DNA from: Nocardioides antri
Lineage (GTDB): Bacteria > Actinomycetota > Actinomycetes > Propionibacteriales > Nocardioidaceae
Assembly: GCF_008373765.1 (NCBI RefSeq)
Contig: NZ_VUJW01000008.1
Span: 227,568-291,567 of the forward strand
DNA: 64,000 nucleotides
Direction: 5' to 3'
The notes under the pieces are model-generated. The model was given only the letters and a program-made list of their open reading frames with translations, made no database searches and had not been told where the DNA came from. A program made the translations under genes and the position numbers. Position 1 is the first letter of the stretch. Every line of letters starts with the position of its first letter. Shown here piece by piece: positions 54,264-62,752 of the stretch.

Positions 54264-56312
54264 TCACCGCCGGCGGATCTCGTAGGAGTCCGCCGCGTGG
54301 GAGCCCCCGGCGAGCCCCACCTCGACGGCGTGGCTCCACTCGCGCCGCACCTGGGGATCGGTGAGGTCGACCAGTCCTCCGATGTCGAGGAGGAAGAGGA
54401 ACTCCCAGCCCTCGCCCTGGTCGGCGTACACCCCGATCGTCGAGCCGCTCACCGACATCCCCAGTCGAGCGTCCGGCCTGCTCAGGTCGACGGTGCCGAC
54501 GAGCGCGTCGAGCGGCTCGGGCTCGCCGGCGTGCGTCCGGTCGATCCCGCCGGTGACCAGCCGCCACCCGACCGTGCGCCGGTCGTGGTCGTAGGTCACG
54601 CTCAGGTAGTTGTCGGCGTCCTTGGCCAACGCGATGCCCGCCTGCGGCCGGTCGCTGCGCAACGCCGGACCAGAGCTGTCCCGCTGCGCCGAGAAGCCGG
54701 GGTCGAGGGTGACCGCGAAGTGCTCGCCGGCCGGCGCACGGGACGACTGCAGCAGCACCCGCGCGGGCGCGGTCGCTGACACGACCAGCCGCTCGTCGCG
54801 ACGCTCGACTCTCGCAGAGCCGGCGAGGGCCAGGACCTGGTGGACGGCGTCGGCGCGGGACGGGTCCACCCGCGCCGAGAGCGTCGGGAAGTCCCGGGCG
54901 GACGGTGCCTCGGGAACCCGCCTCATCTCGGCGATGTGGCTGCGGAGCCTGCGATGCAGGGTCCGTGCGACCCGTGGCCGGCGCCGGGCGATGTTGGTGC
55001 GTTCGCCGGGGTCGTCGACGAGGTCGTAGAGCTCGATCGCTCCGGTGCGCAGCTCCTTGACCAGCTTGTAGCGCCCCGAGCGGACAGCCGCGGACGGCAC
55101 TCCACCCGCCGTGTGGTGCGGGTAGTACCAGTAGTGGGAGCGGCGCTCGAGCGCCGCCTGGCGGGTGAGAAGGCCCGCCAGGCTCACCCCGTCGAGCCCA
55201 CCCCAACCCCCGGCGTTGGCCAGGTCCTTGATCGTCGGTGCGATGTCGATGGTGCTGACCACCGCGTCCGTCGTCGTGCCGGCCGGGACCGTGCCGGGCC
55301 AGAACGCGATCAGGGGCACCCGGATGCCGCCTTCGTAGAGCATGCCCTTCCCGCCCCGGAGCGGTCGGTTGCTCGCACGGACCGCGCCCCCGTTGTCAGA
55401 GGTGATCAGCACCAGCGAGTTGTCGGCGATGCCGGCGTCGCGGAGTGCCGTCACGATCTGGCCCACCTGCCGGTCGCAGTGCTCGACCATCGCGGCGATC
55501 ACCGGCCGGTAGCGGTCGCTGTGGAACCGGGGGTTGCGGCGCTTCTTGCGCTCGTACTTGCGGACCAGGCGCGCTCTCGCGCGCCACCGGTAGTGGATCG
55601 CGTAGTTGCTGACGTGCATGAAGAAGGGCGCTTGCGCATGGCTGCTGATCCATCGCGCCGTGTCCGCGCCGATCCGCTCGGTGAGGTACTCCCGGTCCTC
55701 GCCGGCGGTCACGCTCGGCATGAAGCGGTAGGGGAAGAACATGTCGCCGAGGCCGATGTACTTCTCCTCGCTCAGCGCGACTGTCTCGAAGCCGTGGAGG
55801 TACGGGTTGCCGTTCCGCGACCGGTAGGGGCCGGAGTAGTCCTCGGTGAGGTGCCACTTCCCGACGAGGACGCTGCGGTAACCCTGTCCCGCGACGTGCT
55901 CCGGCACGGTGCGGAGCCTCGGGTCGAGGTACCGGTTGCTCGGCGCCGACTCGTCGCGGAGGAAGTCGGTGATCCCCGTGCGGGCGGGGAACAGCCCGGT
56001 CATCAGGGCGGCGCGCGTGGGGGAGCACACCGGCGCAGCCGAGTACGCCTGGGTGAAGCGCATCCCCCGCTCCGCCAGGGCATCGATGTTCGGCGTCTCG
56101 TGGAAGTCGTTGCCGTAGCAGCCGAAGTCGTTCCAGGCGAGGTCGTCGAACGAGATCACGATGACGTTCGGTCGCCTTCTCGCCGGCCGAAGTGCCTCCG
56201 GCGGGACTGCCCGCGCGGCCGGCGCCGCGACCAACCCGGCGGTCGCGGCGACCGATGTCCGCAACAGCCCCCGCCGGGTCTGGGCCATGCCGCCTGTCGA
56301 GCCCCGTGTCAT
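54264..56312 (-). CDS. Tat-exported type I sulfatase
   Basis: A 682-aa alkaline-phosphatase-superfamily sulfatase. The N-terminus has a Tat signal (TRRGLLRTSVAATAGLVAAP). The formylglycine motif CSPTR begins at Cys96, and metal-binding Asp pairs are in VISFDDLAWNDFG and LITSDNGGAV. A C-terminal extra domain (~residues 470-680) looks beta-rich and may bind substrate. ATG 56312 or 56288 are both possible starts. A formylglycine-generating enzyme is required but not in the window. Substrate unknown. Confidence 0.85.
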   Translation of the reverse strand: MTRGSTGGMAQTRRGLLRTSVAATAGLVAAPAARAVPPEALRPARRRPNVIVISFDDLAWNDFGCYGNDFHETPNIDALAERGMRFTQAYSAAPVCSPTRAALMTGLFPARTGITDFLRDESAPSNRYLDPRLRTVPEHVAGQGYRSVLVGKWHLTEDYSGPYRSRNGNPYLHGFETVALSEEKYIGLGDMFFPYRFMPSVTAGEDREYLTERIGADTARWISSHAQAPFFMHVSNYAIHYRWRARARLVRKYERKKRRNPRFHSDRYRPVIAAMVEHCDRQVGQIVTALRDAGIADNSLVLITSDNGGAVRASNRPLRGGKGMLYEGGIRVPLIAFWPGTVPAGTTTDAVVSTIDIAPTIKDLANAGGWGGLDGVSLAGLLTRQAALERRSHYWYYPHHTAGGVPSAAVRSGRYKLVKELRTGAIELYDLVDDPGERTNIARRRPRVARTLHRRLRSHIAEMRRVPEAPSARDFPTLSARVDPSRADAVHQVLALAGSARVERRDERLVVSATAPARVLLQSSRAPAGEHFAVTLDPGFSAQRDSSGPALRSDRPQAGIALAKDADNYLSVTYDHDRRTVGWRLVTGGIDRTHAGEPEPLDALVGTVDLSRPDARLGMSVSGSTIGVYADQGEGWEFLFLLDIGGLVDLTDPQVRREWSHAVEVGLAGGSHAADSYEIRRR

Positions 56313-56521
56313 CCGGCGAGGATAATTCAGCCGTCCGGGTACGTCCTGGACATCGCCAAGTCGGGCCGTGGGAATGTGCGGCGGACCCAGACGGCGGTCG
56401 GCGCGGGACCGGACGGCCATTTTGACTGCACGCCACACCGGCGACGCTGACGCCGATGAGCCGGGCGGGGTCGTAGGCTGGCGACCAGGCCCAGCCCGGG
56501 CCGCGACGAAGGAGACGTGGC

Positions 56522-56593
56522 ATGAACACACGCACCATCGCCATCCTTGCCCTTGTGATCGCCATCGTTGTGGTCCTCATCCTGGTCCTCTAG
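56522..56593 (+). CDS. 23-aa single-helix membrane microprotein
   Basis: ATG 56522 to TAG 56593 encodes a 23-residue peptide, polar MNTRT followed by an unbroken run of Ile/Val/Leu/Ala, a single transmembrane helix. A strong GAAGGAGA ribosome site lies 7-9 bases upstream. It is divergent from the sulfatase and upstream of the RsbW-PAS gene. Small hydrophobic peptides of this kind are usually missed; function unknown. Confidence 0.6.
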   Translation: MNTRTIAILALVIAIVVVLILVL

Positions 56594-56738
56594 CGCCTCA
56601 CCGGGACCCCGCGGCATCGCGTCGTCCCTGATTCGACACCGGCGGCAAGCGACCTGTGGCCATGCTCACTGCAGTCGCAGGGGCGGTCGCCGCCTCGCAC
56701 GCGTACTGTGAGCGTGAGCCTGTGGTCGGGGGAACGTT

Positions 56739-58019
56739 GTGACAGATTCTGTGGTTGCGTCGCTGACGCTGCCCGCTGACGTCCGCAGCGTCGGTCGGGC
56801 GCGTGAGGCGATGCGGGAGGTACTGAAGGCAGCCAGCGCCCCGGACCTGCTCGAGGCCGCGGAGCTGGCGATCTCGGAGCTGGTCACCAACGCCGTCGTC
56901 CACGCCGGCAGCGAGATCAAGGTGCGGATCCGCGCGGCCGAGCAGGCCCTCCGGGTCGAGATCGACGACTGCAGTGCGCGTCTTCCGGTCCTGCGCACGT
57001 GGTCGACCACCTCCGGAACCGGCCGCGGGCTGCACATCGTCGACCAGAGCACCGACCGATGGGACGCGGACCTGGCTCCGCACGGGAAGACGGTGTGGTT
57101 CGAGATCGGCCAACCGGGGGAGGCCTCGGCGGGCCGGGCCTCGGCTTCGCACGTCGATCCCGAGGATCCCGAGCGCGAGAACGTCGTGCTGGTGACCCTG
57201 CTCGACGTACCCCTCTTGATGCACCGGGCTTGGCAGGAGCACGCGGCCACCCTGCTGCGTGAATACCTGCTCTACGCGCTCGACGAGGACCTCGGCGCGC
57301 TCGACGACCACGCCGCGGCCAGCGACGCGATGAGCATCCTCGACGAGCAGATTCCCGCTCCGACCCTGCCCGACGATCCGGAAGCGTTGATGGAGAGCTC
57401 GGTCGAGCCCGGAGTGACCGCGGCCGACGTTGTGCTGCGGCTTCCGCAGGCCTCGGTGGCCAACATCGCCGTCCTCGACGACGTCCTCTCGCGTGCGCGC
57501 ACCGCCGCGAGCGAGGGACTTCTCCTGGTGCCGGCCACCCAGCCGGAGATCGCTGAGATGCGCCAGTGGTTGTGCAGGGAGGTTGCGACGCAGGCGGCGG
57601 GTACGGCACACCCGCGTCCGTGGCGGGCCAGCTCCGACGTCCGCGCCGTGATCGGCGACGAGATGCTCACGCGGAGCCACCGGGAGCTGGCGTCGTCGAC
57701 GGAGCCGCTGATCGCGACCGACGAGCGGTACGTCATCGTCGCGGCGACTCCGTCGGTCGTGCGCTTCCTCGGCTACCAGGACGAGTCCGAGCTGCTCGGT
57801 CGAAGGATCCTGGTGGTGATCCCGGAGCGCTACCACCAGGCCCACATCGCCGGTACGACGTTCCACGCCACCAACGGTCGCGACGTCCTGCTCGACCGAT
57901 GGATCACCGTACCGATGGTGCGGGCGGACGGAAGCGAGGCGCCCGTCGAGCTCCACGTCGAGTCCCGGCTCCTCGACGACGACCACCGGATCTTCGTCGC
58001 GACCCTGCGGACCCCGTAA
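56739..58019 (+). CDS. RsbW-like ATP-binding domain fused to a PAS domain
   Basis: A 426-aa protein. Residues ~10-130 form an RsbW-type HATPase with SELVTNAVVHAG (N box) and SGTGRGLHIVDQ (G box). A middle helical region (~150-300) has no recognised domain. Residues ~305-426 are a PAS domain (IATDERYVIVAATPSVVRFL, LLGRRILVVIPERYHQAHIA). Such fusions in actinobacteria link light/redox or ligand sensing to anti-sigma or phosphatase control; no partner sigma or antagonist is adjacent. Starts at GTG 56739. Confidence 0.8.
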   Translation: MTDSVVASLTLPADVRSVGRAREAMREVLKAASAPDLLEAAELAISELVTNAVVHAGSEIKVRIRAAEQALRVEIDDCSARLPVLRTWSTTSGTGRGLHIVDQSTDRWDADLAPHGKTVWFEIGQPGEASAGRASASHVDPEDPERENVVLVTLLDVPLLMHRAWQEHAATLLREYLLYALDEDLGALDDHAAASDAMSILDEQIPAPTLPDDPEALMESSVEPGVTAADVVLRLPQASVANIAVLDDVLSRARTAASEGLLLVPATQPEIAEMRQWLCREVATQAAGTAHPRPWRASSDVRAVIGDEMLTRSHRELASSTEPLIATDERYVIVAATPSVVRFLGYQDESELLGRRILVVIPERYHQAHIAGTTFHATNGRDVLLDRWITVPMVRADGSEAPVELHVESRLLDDDHRIFVATLRTP

Positions 58020-58052
58020 CGGCGAGCGGGACTGGCCCTGGTGCTGCCGCGG

Positions 58053-58387
58053 TCAGGTCGCTCGGGTCAGGTCGAAGGTGAACCAGTCCGCGCCGACGAA
58101 GAAGTGGGCAACGCTTCCGCGGCAGACGAGCGTGCCGGGAGGGACCAGGCGGCCGTCCGGCATTCCTGTGGCCGCGACGATGTCCGGGTCTCAGGGAAGC
58201 TTGCAGAGCCGGGCCTTTCGAACTGTGCTTCGATGTCGCTCCGAGCCGCGGAATCGGCCCAGAGCGCGACCGGCCCCGACGGCCCGACGCTCACCGTGAT
58301 CAGCTGGTCGAAGCCGGCAACGGGCTGGAGCTCGCCGATGTGCTCGAACCGGTGCTCGGCACGCTCGCCCTTCTCGAAGATCGCCAC
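58053..58387 (-). pseudogene. Frameshifted hypothetical gene
   Basis: From GTG 58387 one frame reads VAIFEKGERAEHRFEHIGEL and continues to about residue 66; then a one-base shift near 58190 leads to a second frame reading GRLVPPGTLVCRGSVAHFFV and ending at 58053. Together they look like one ~110-aa protein. The break is either a true frameshift or a sequencing error. It borders the integration site. Confidence 0.5.
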
Positions 58388-58428
58388 GACGGGAACCGTA
58401 GGTGACAGCAGCCGAGACGAAATAAGAA

Positions 58429-58467
58429 TCGGCCTCCGACTCTGCGTTTCCGCAGGCCGGAGGCCGA
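58429..58467 (-). terminator. Terminator downstream of the tRNA 3' end
   Basis: TCGGCCTCCG pairs with CGGAGGCCGA, and inside CTGCG pairs with CGCAG around TTTC. On the minus strand the stem is followed by TTCTTATTT, a U-rich tract. It lies directly beyond the CCA end of the tRNA fragment, so it was the original tRNA terminator. Confidence 0.8.
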
Positions 58468-58473
58468 ATCCGA

Positions 58474-58497
58474 TGGTGGGCGATACTGGGTTTGAAC
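58474..58497 (-). other. Attachment site: tRNA 3' end (attL)
   Basis: On the minus strand 24 bases match the 3' end of a tRNA: T-loop TTCAAAC, T-stem strand CCAGT, acceptor strand ATCGCCC, discriminator A and CCA. No tRNA 5' part follows upstream (towards higher coordinates); unrelated sequence begins, so this is the duplicated core left by integration. The acceptor implies a tRNA starting GGGCGAT, perhaps tRNA-Val. The intact gene should mark the other end of the element, outside the window. Confidence 0.8.
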
Positions 58498-58641
58498 TTT
58501 TGAGACGGGGGCTACCACGAGGCCCCGTTTGGCGTCCAGTTTTCGTGTAAAGTCGCAGGTCAGAGCGCACATTGGCCAACGACGGGTCGGGACAGCTCTG
58601 GACACGAAATGACCTCTATATTCCCCGGCTATTCCCCGAAA

Positions 58642-58652
58642 GGCGATACTGG
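58642..58652 (+). repeat. Second copy of an att core segment
   Basis: GGCGATACTGG recurs here exactly as in the att core (58479-58489), 3 bp before the integrase start. It may be an integrase-binding site or a trace of an earlier integration. ATTCCCCG is also repeated twice just upstream. Confidence 0.45.
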
Positions 58653-58654
58653 AA

Positions 58655-59836
58655 GTGCAAAAGATCTCGGCGAAGCAGAGGGCGAGGCGCGGGTTCGGCC
58701 GGGTGGAGAGGCGGGCGAACGGGCGCTACCGCGCGGCTTACACGGGCCCGGACCGGCAGCTCTACCGGGCGCCGATGACCTTTGGATCGAAGGACGACGC
58801 GATCGCCTGGCTCTCGGCCCGGCGTGCCGAGATCGAGATGCAGGTCTGGGCGCCCGAGGTCGCGGCCCGGGGAGCGGCTAGTCGGACCGTGCCGACGTTC
58901 CAGGCGTACGCCGACGTCTGGCTCGAGACTCGCAAGACCAAGGGCCGCGAGCTCCGGCCCACCACCCGCAGCCAGTACCGGATGCTGCTCGACAAGTTCA
59001 TCTACCCGACGTTCGGCGAGTCGCGCATCGACAAGATCTCGAACGAGGACGTGAACGATTGGTACGACGTTGTTGCGCCCGGCCGGGAGACAATCCGCGC
59101 CCAGTCCTACAGCCTGCTGCGGACGATCTTCGCGAGTGCGGCCTCGGAGCGTCCTCATCCACTGATTCCATACAACCCCGCCCATATCCGGGGCGCGGGC
59201 AACACCAAGCGGGCTCATCACGTCCAGCCCGCGACGCTCGAGGAGCTCCGGACGATCGTTGAGGAGCTGCCCGACCGCTACAAGCTGATGGCTTTGCTGG
59301 CTGCGTGGTGTGCGATGAGGTTCGGCGAGCTGACCGAACTGCGTCGCGGCGACATCGACCTGCGCACCAATCGTGTCAAGATCCGCAGGGGAGTGGTCCG
59401 TGTCGACGGCGAGTTCATCGTCGGTGCTCCCAAGAGTGACGCCGGGAGCCGCGACGTGGCGATCCCGCCCCACCTGATGCCGCTGGTGAAGGACCACCTC
59501 TCCAAGTACACCGCGGCCGGTCGGGACGCCTTGCTCTTCCCAGCCTCGACCGATGACAACCGGCACATGGCCCCGGCCACTCTCTACAAGGTGTACTACC
59601 CGGCGCGGAAGGCGGCCGGCCGAGAGGACCTCCGCTGGCACGACCTCCGACACACCGGCGCCGTTCTCGCCGCCCAGACCGGCGCTACCCTCGCCGAGTT
59701 GATGGGGCGGCTCGGCCACACGACACCCGGCGCTGCCATGCGCTACCAGCACGCCGCCGCCGACCGCGACGCCGAGATCGCCAAGCGACTGTCGGCGCTC
59801 GTCGAAACGTCGGACGCCAATGCGAGGCTCGAGTGA
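58655..59836 (+). CDS. int: Tyrosine site-specific integrase
   Basis: A 393-aa phage-type integrase. It has an N-terminal arm-binding region, a core-binding SAM-like domain (~residues 80-170, TRSQYRMLLDKFIYPTFGES) and a catalytic domain with Arg in AWCAMRFGELTEL, HDLRHTG, LGHTTP and the Tyr in AMRYQHA. GTG 58655. It is 158 bp from the tRNA att core and transcribed away from it, the usual layout for tRNA-integrating elements. Confidence 0.93.
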   Translation: MQKISAKQRARRGFGRVERRANGRYRAAYTGPDRQLYRAPMTFGSKDDAIAWLSARRAEIEMQVWAPEVAARGAASRTVPTFQAYADVWLETRKTKGRELRPTTRSQYRMLLDKFIYPTFGESRIDKISNEDVNDWYDVVAPGRETIRAQSYSLLRTIFASAASERPHPLIPYNPAHIRGAGNTKRAHHVQPATLEELRTIVEELPDRYKLMALLAAWCAMRFGELTELRRGDIDLRTNRVKIRRGVVRVDGEFIVGAPKSDAGSRDVAIPPHLMPLVKDHLSKYTAAGRDALLFPASTDDNRHMAPATLYKVYYPARKAAGREDLRWHDLRHTGAVLAAQTGATLAELMGRLGHTTPGAAMRYQHAAADRDAEIAKRLSALVETSDANARLE

Positions 59837-59878
59837 CAACTGGTCCGGACGCATGCAGACACTCGGGAGGCGACGATC

Positions 59879-60418
59879 GTGACCAATCAGCAGGTGCTGC
59901 CGGATCCATCCCGCTGTTACGTCGATGGGTGCGATCGGGAAAACGACCTACTGCTGCATGTAGCCGACGACCCGTGGCTCGGAGGCGACTTCTGCATGGA
60001 TCATGTCCGTTCCATGGTCGGGTCCACGCCGCTGATCCTGACCTGTGAGTGCCCGTTCTGCGCGCGTGCCCGGCGAGTTGTCTCCAGCCTGCAAGAACCG
60101 CCGAGGCTTGAGGGCCCCGGGAGGTGGCTGGTATCGACTGAGTCCTCTAGCTACCTGCTGGAGCTCGGCGAGTCCGGCTCGGGCACAGTGGTGCGGCACG
60201 TCGGCGAGGGTCAGGGACCCGCGCCCGAAGCCGAGGGCCTGCCGCCTGCTGTCGCGGTCGGGCTTCGCCGGGACGCGGAGCAGATCCCGGTGCACTGGGC
60301 CGAAGTGCCGGTCGTCGGCCGACCGTGGAGGCTGCAGGTGGACGTCCGCGGTGATGGCACCCCGACGATCCGCCGCACCACCTTCGTGCGGCAGGTCGTC
60401 ACCGATCCTTCCGAATAA
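59879..60418 (+). CDS. Cys-rich hypothetical protein of the integrative element
   Basis: A 179-aa protein whose N-terminal 65 residues have several Cys/His pairs (SRCYVDGCD, FCMDHVRSM, TCECPFCARARR), suggesting one or two zinc sites. The rest is beta-rich without known domain. GTG 59879 has a GGGAGG ribosome site. Follows the integrase by 42 bp. Function unknown. Confidence 0.6.
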   Translation: MTNQQVLPDPSRCYVDGCDRENDLLLHVADDPWLGGDFCMDHVRSMVGSTPLILTCECPFCARARRVVSSLQEPPRLEGPGRWLVSTESSSYLLELGESGSGTVVRHVGEGQGPAPEAEGLPPAVAVGLRRDAEQIPVHWAEVPVVGRPWRLQVDVRGDGTPTIRRTTFVRQVVTDPSE

Positions 60419-60436
60419 GTCCGCAATGATGCTGAT

Positions 60437-60629
60437 GTGGCACTCCCGGAAACCGATCGGCTGCGGATCCAGCGCTGGTGTCGCGAACGCGTGCCGGAGC
60501 ACCTCTGGCCGCAGGTCAAGGTTGAGGCAGACGTCGAGCCGCGTCACGTGACGAAAGCGGCCCACTAAGAACGTGCAGGCTCTCCTTGACTACATCGCCG
60601 ACAGCGGCGACCCGATTTTCTGGGGCTAG
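60437..60629 (+). pseudogene. Internally deleted DUF3024-like gene
   Basis: GTG 60437 gives an N-terminus LPETDRLRIQRWCRERVPEH, typical of DUF3024 proteins, but the frame stops at 60568. The family C-terminus (ALLDYIADSGDPIFWG) appears just after in another frame, ending at 60629. The central ~50-60 residues are missing, so this is a remnant. Confidence 0.65.
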
Positions 60630-60722
60630 GTACGTCGCCGACGCGGAGGTGGCTGGCCGTCGAGGGACACGCCCGCCGGGGCATGACTTGGAGGGAGCCG
60701 GCTTCAGACAACTGCGGCACCC

Positions 60723-60738
60723 GTAGCACAAGTGCTAC
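60723..60738. promoter_or_regulatory. Operator of the Phd/VapC-type module
   Basis: GTAGCAC-AA-GTGCTAC, a perfect 16-bp palindrome 9 bp before the antitoxin start, fits autoregulation by the antitoxin. Confidence 0.65.
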
Positions 60739-60747
60739 CATGGCTAC

Positions 60748-60996
60748 ATGGGGACCGTTGGATTGCGCGAGCTTCGTCAGGAGGCCTCTGATCTGGTGCG
60801 CCGGGTCGAGGCAGGCGAGGAGATCACCATCACCGTTTCTGGTCGCCCCAGCGCGCGGCTGGTCGCGGCACGCCCGATCCAGTGGCGAGCCTGGGACGAG
60901 GTCGCCGACTTGTTCCGCGGACCGGGCGATCCCGAGTGGGAGCGCGACCGCGATCTGGTCGACAACGATGTACGTGATCCCTGGGCGGCGCGGTGA
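60748..60996 (+). CDS. Phd/YefM-family antitoxin
   Basis: An 82-aa antitoxin with the Phd fold N-terminus (GLRELRQEASDLVRRVEAGE, ITITVSGRPSARLV) that binds DNA, and an acidic/aromatic C-terminal tail that should wrap the toxin. It overlaps the PIN toxin gene by 4 bases (GTGA). The palindrome just upstream is its probable operator. Confidence 0.9.
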   Translation: MGTVGLRELRQEASDLVRRVEAGEEITITVSGRPSARLVAARPIQWRAWDEVADLFRGPGDPEWERDRDLVDNDVRDPWAAR

Positions 60997-61397
60997 CGGA
61001 GTCCGCTCCTCCGGCTGAGCGCGCCATTCTCGACACGAGCGTGGTTATCGCCGATCAGGTTGCGCCGATTCCTGGTGTCCTTGCCATCAGTGCCATCACC
61101 CTGGCTGAGCTGAACTTCGGCGTCCTCGTTGCTAAGACCACCGAGGTGCGTGCGGAGCGCCTGAGGCGTCTGAGCCTCCTGCAGCAACGCTTTGACGCGC
61201 TGCCAGTCGATGAGGCGGTGTCGGTCAGCTATGGCCGTCTCGCCGCCGCGGTCGTCGATGCCGGCAGGCAACCGAGGCGCCGCGTGATGGACCTGCTCAT
61301 CGCCGCGACCGCCCATGCGCACGACGCGACGTTGTACACCCGGAATGTCCGGGACTTTGCCGGGCTCGAGGGCCTCGTGGACATCGTCGAGGTGTGA
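60993..61397 (+). CDS. vapC: VapC-type PIN domain toxin
   Basis: A 134-aa PIN ribonuclease. Acidic catalytic residues appear in AILDTSVVIAD, ITLAELNFG, RRRVMDLLIAATA and the late TRNVRDFAGL. GTG 60993 overlaps the antitoxin stop. Targets of VapC toxins are usually tRNA or rRNA; which one is unknown here. It probably stabilises the integrative element. Confidence 0.9.
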   Translation: MTESAPPAERAILDTSVVIADQVAPIPGVLAISAITLAELNFGVLVAKTTEVRAERLRRLSLLQQRFDALPVDEAVSVSYGRLAAAVVDAGRQPRRRVMDLLIAATAHAHDATLYTRNVRDFAGLEGLVDIVEV

Positions 61398-61623
61398 CCG
61401 CAACATTGGCGGCGCTATGACGCACGAGGCATCATCCCTGTCCTCTGGCCGGGAAGCGCTGGAGTCGCGGTGTACCTGTGGCCGGAGGTGGAGGCGATCG
61501 CCTGGAGGGCTACCTAATTTCGATGGGTCGTAGACATCGCCGCGTGCGATCACCGGTTGCCGGCTGGTCAGGCATTCTTGGTGGGATACCGGGTTCGGAC
61601 GAGATCACCAATTGGAGGTGCAC

Positions 61624-62466
61624 ATGCCGCCACGACCTCGGATGCGCGCGTACGACTCCTACGTGGCCAAGCAAGGCGGCCGGATGGCAGAGCGGGTTCG
61701 AGAACCAATTCCTGACTGTTGGTTCTGCGCGACCCCAAAGGCCAAGACCTCTCGCGAGCACATCTTTCCTCGGTGGCTCACCGGCGAACTGGGGGTTCGT
61801 GACGAGGAGGTGACGCCGATGCACGTCCGGCTAGAGGCGCCGAACGCGGATCACGTGATGACGAAACGTCCTCTCGCCGGGTTCGTGGCCACCAGAATCT
61901 GCCAGGAATGTAACAACGGATGGATGAGTGAACTCGAGACGACGGCGCGTCCGGTGCTGACCGAGTCTCCTCGGAAAGGTCGACTTACAAGGGCAGAAGC
62001 AGAGATTCTTGCGCGATGGTTCGCTAAGACCGCGGTGGTTCTCAACGTTTCGCAGAACTTCAGGCTTCTTGTCGAAGCCCGAGACCGCCACGAGCTGGCG
62101 ATCGGAATCCCGAACAACGCCACGGTCGCCCTTATGCGACTGTCCCCCGCGGCAGGTAAGACGGTCGACTGGATTCAGACAAGTCCGATGACGGCGTTGG
62201 TCCCAGCAGCTATGGAGCAGGCAGCAGTGCAGAGAATCATTGAGCGCACCTTGCAGGTGAACATTCAGGTCGGCGATCTCGGGGCTGTCGTCACCTTCGC
62301 TGCTCGGCCCAACACCACCGAAGCGGTCGAAGGCTACTTACCGGCAGCGACACCGATCTGGCCGCTCCCGGCGCGATTGCCTGCGTGGGGATCCCTGCCG
62401 CGGTACGACTCGGCCCGCGACGTCGCGGTCACCATGCGAATCGTGCAGAACCCCTTCGTGCGGTGA
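61624..62466 (+). CDS. HNH-like nuclease-type protein of the integrative element
   Basis: A 280-aa protein with an N-terminal treble-clef HNH-like module: CWFCATPKAKTSREHIFPRW, then ICQECNNGWMSELE, with two CxxC pairs and the central His. The C-terminal ~180 residues lack a known domain. ATG 61624 has GGAGG upstream. Similar proteins occur in accessory regions, possibly as defence nucleases; activity is not shown. Codon use and GC are lower than in the chromosomal part. Confidence 0.65.
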   Translation: MPPRPRMRAYDSYVAKQGGRMAERVREPIPDCWFCATPKAKTSREHIFPRWLTGELGVRDEEVTPMHVRLEAPNADHVMTKRPLAGFVATRICQECNNGWMSELETTARPVLTESPRKGRLTRAEAEILARWFAKTAVVLNVSQNFRLLVEARDRHELAIGIPNNATVALMRLSPAAGKTVDWIQTSPMTALVPAAMEQAAVQRIIERTLQVNIQVGDLGAVVTFAARPNTTEAVEGYLPAATPIWPLPARLPAWGSLPRYDSARDVAVTMRIVQNPFVR

Positions 62467-62752
62467 GGTCCCGGCGGGGAGTGTCCTCCAATGGCGTCGG
62501 GTCGTTTTCGTTCAGCAGGGCGATCTCGACGACAACACCGTGGAGTCGCCCCTCTATCGTCCGTCGCCCGTTCTTCCAGCACTGGGCTGTTGGCCGGCGC
62601 CGGCTGGCGGCGAAATGACTCGCCCATCGGCGCGGCGCACGAATCGCGGCAATCGCGCAATCGCGGCATGATTCCATGCGGGCGTGCGGGATGCAGCGAT
62701 CATGTGCCTCGCCGGACCGCCCATCTCCGCACGCCTCGGTCGCGACACTGTT
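62467..62752. other. Gene-poor stretch between the HNH and HicB genes
   Basis: 286 bp with no supported gene or recognisable repeat. The genes on both sides converge here. Confidence 0.4.

Noticed and set aside
58474-58550. Complete tRNA gene on the minus strand
   Set aside because: Only the T-arm half and acceptor 3' strand are present; no anticodon or D arm follows, so it is an att fragment.
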